Assembly: GCA_018399515.1 (NCBI GenBank) | Contig: JAGYOB010000346.1 | Coordinates: forward strand, 1-7,512 | DNA length: 7,512 nt | Source: Candidatus Nanopelagicales bacterium | GTDB lineage: Bacteria; Actinomycetota; Actinomycetes; S36-B12 | Direction: 5' to 3' | Shown: positions 6,865-7,512 of the stretch, piece by piece | Numbering within the stretch: position 1 is the stretch's first letter | Layout of the letters: each line of letters begins with the position of its first letter | Program-made: the position numbers and the translations under genes | Notes under the pieces: model-generated | Databases searched by the model: none | What the model was told of the DNA's origin: nothing | The model's input: only the letters and a program-made list of their open reading frames with translations

Positions 6865-7512
6865 AATCCCGCCTCCACGGCCAGTTCGATCTGTGCGCGG
6901 ACTGGAGCTGGAGCGTCAGTGCGCAGCCAGCAGAAATACTCGATATTGCCGCTGGGGCCCGGCAGTGGACTGGCCACGATCCCAGCCGTTCCCCATCCGA
7001 GATCGTAGGCGACCGTGGCGACGCGGTGCACGCTGATGATGCGATCCTGGGGATCACGCACCACCCCCCCGGAGCCGAGGGCTTGCTTTCCCACCTCGAA
7101 TTGTGGCTTGACCATGACCAGGAGGTCTCCCGTGGGGCACGCCAGGTTTGTCAGAACGGGCAGCACCAGGGTGAGGGAGATGAACGACAAATCAGCGACG
7201 ATGACGTCGACGGGGTCCCCGATGTCGGATGCCGCCAGGTGCCGGATGTTGGTGCGGTCGAACACCGTGACTCTCGGGTCAGCGCGCAATCGCCAGATCA
7301 ACTGCCCGTATCCGACATCGACCGCGACAACCTCGCGCGCCCCTCGTCTCAGCAGCACATCGGTGAACCCGCCGGTGGATGCCCCTGCATCTAAGCAGCG
7401 GCTACCCTCGACTTCGATGCCGGCGAATGCCTCCAGCGCCCCATCGAGCTTGTGCGCACCTCGGGACGCATATCCGGGGTCGTCGGATACATCGACCACG
7501 ATGGGCGCTGAG
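6861..7512 (-). CDS. tlyA: TlyA-family rRNA 2'-O-methyltransferase, 5'-truncated by window edge
   Basis: TlyA is a SAM-dependent 2'-O-methyltransferase. In M. tuberculosis it modifies C1409 of 16S and C1920 of 23S rRNA, and its loss gives capreomycin resistance. About 217 codons are visible. The frame is open through the window edge, so the N-terminal S4 RNA-binding domain (about 55-60 residues in full-length proteins of about 270) should lie just outside. A GTG at 7499 is in frame but is probably internal. Counting from it, the FtsJ-like fold shows the SAM motif CLDAGASTGGFT (35-46) and the K-D-K-E catalytic set: Lys17 (SRGAHKL), Asp103 (VADLSF), Lys131 (VKPQFEVGK) and Glu187 (NIEYF). The linker before SRGAHKL reads DPGYA, not the mycobacterial RAWV. 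The gene ends in an uncommon TTA codon directly before a TGA that overlaps the nadK start. The family is secure. Whether it modifies one or both rRNAs cannot be told without the N-terminus. Confidence 0.94.
   Translation of the reverse strand, partial: SAPIVVDVSDDPGYASRGAHKLDGALEAFAGIEVEGSRCLDAGASTGGFTDVLLRRGAREVVAVDVGYGQLIWRLRADPRVTVFDRTNIRHLAASDIGDPVDVIVADLSFISLTLVLPVLTNLACPTGDLLVMVKPQFEVGKQALGSGGVVRDPQDRIISVHRVATVAYDLGWGTAGIVASPLPGPSGNIEYFCWLRTDAPAPVRAQIELAVEAGL
6872..6876 (-). promoter_or_regulatory. Shine-Dalgarno GGAGG for nadK
   Basis: GGAGG lies within the last codons of tlyA, 7 nt before the nadK ATG. With the ATGA overlap it fixes the nadK start and suggests that ribosomes finishing tlyA reinitiate on nadK. 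Confidence 0.8.

Overview
This window is a compact block of housekeeping genes from a GC-rich actinobacterium (Actinomycetota). Protein-level recognition and gene order support this: tlyA, nadK, recN, pyrG and a NUDIX ADP-ribose pyrophosphatase appear in the order known from Mycobacterium and Streptomyces, followed by ald and xerD. I cannot place it to genus from the sequence alone. All seven genes lie on the minus strand, so transcription runs from high to low coordinates. Both outer genes are cut by the window: tlyA lacks its 5' end and xerD lacks its 3' end.

Layout in transcription order: tlyA (7512 to 6861, partial), nadK (6864 to 5932, ATGA overlap with tlyA), recN (5896 to 4043, possibly starting further upstream), pyrG (4028 to 2355, 14 nt after recN), NUDIX hydrolase (2344 to 1670, 10 nt after pyrG), an 86-nt gap, ald (1583 to 468), then xerD (471 to the window edge, overlapping ald). 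Apart from that 86-nt gap the genes abut or overlap, so they are probably co-transcribed. The gap is the only place in the window with room for a separate promoter or leader. No stretch above 300 bases lacks a gene.

The functions are those of core cell maintenance: rRNA 2'-O-methylation (TlyA), NADP supply (NadK), double-strand break repair (RecN), CTP synthesis (PyrG), ADP-ribose clean-up (NUDIX), alanine/pyruvate interconversion (Ald) and chromosome dimer resolution (XerD). Catalytic motifs are intact in every complete gene. I see no mobile element, CRISPR array, RNA gene, pseudogene or defence module, and no undescribed system.

The points worth a second look are small. xerD appears to start at a CTG codon overlapping the ald stop, with a well-placed Shine-Dalgarno. 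The steA and mctB homologues that usually separate recN from pyrG are absent. ald sits between the NUDIX gene and xerD. The ald leader carries an unusual cluster of GTGC/GCAC motifs. The TlyA linker lacks the RxWV motif described in M. tuberculosis.
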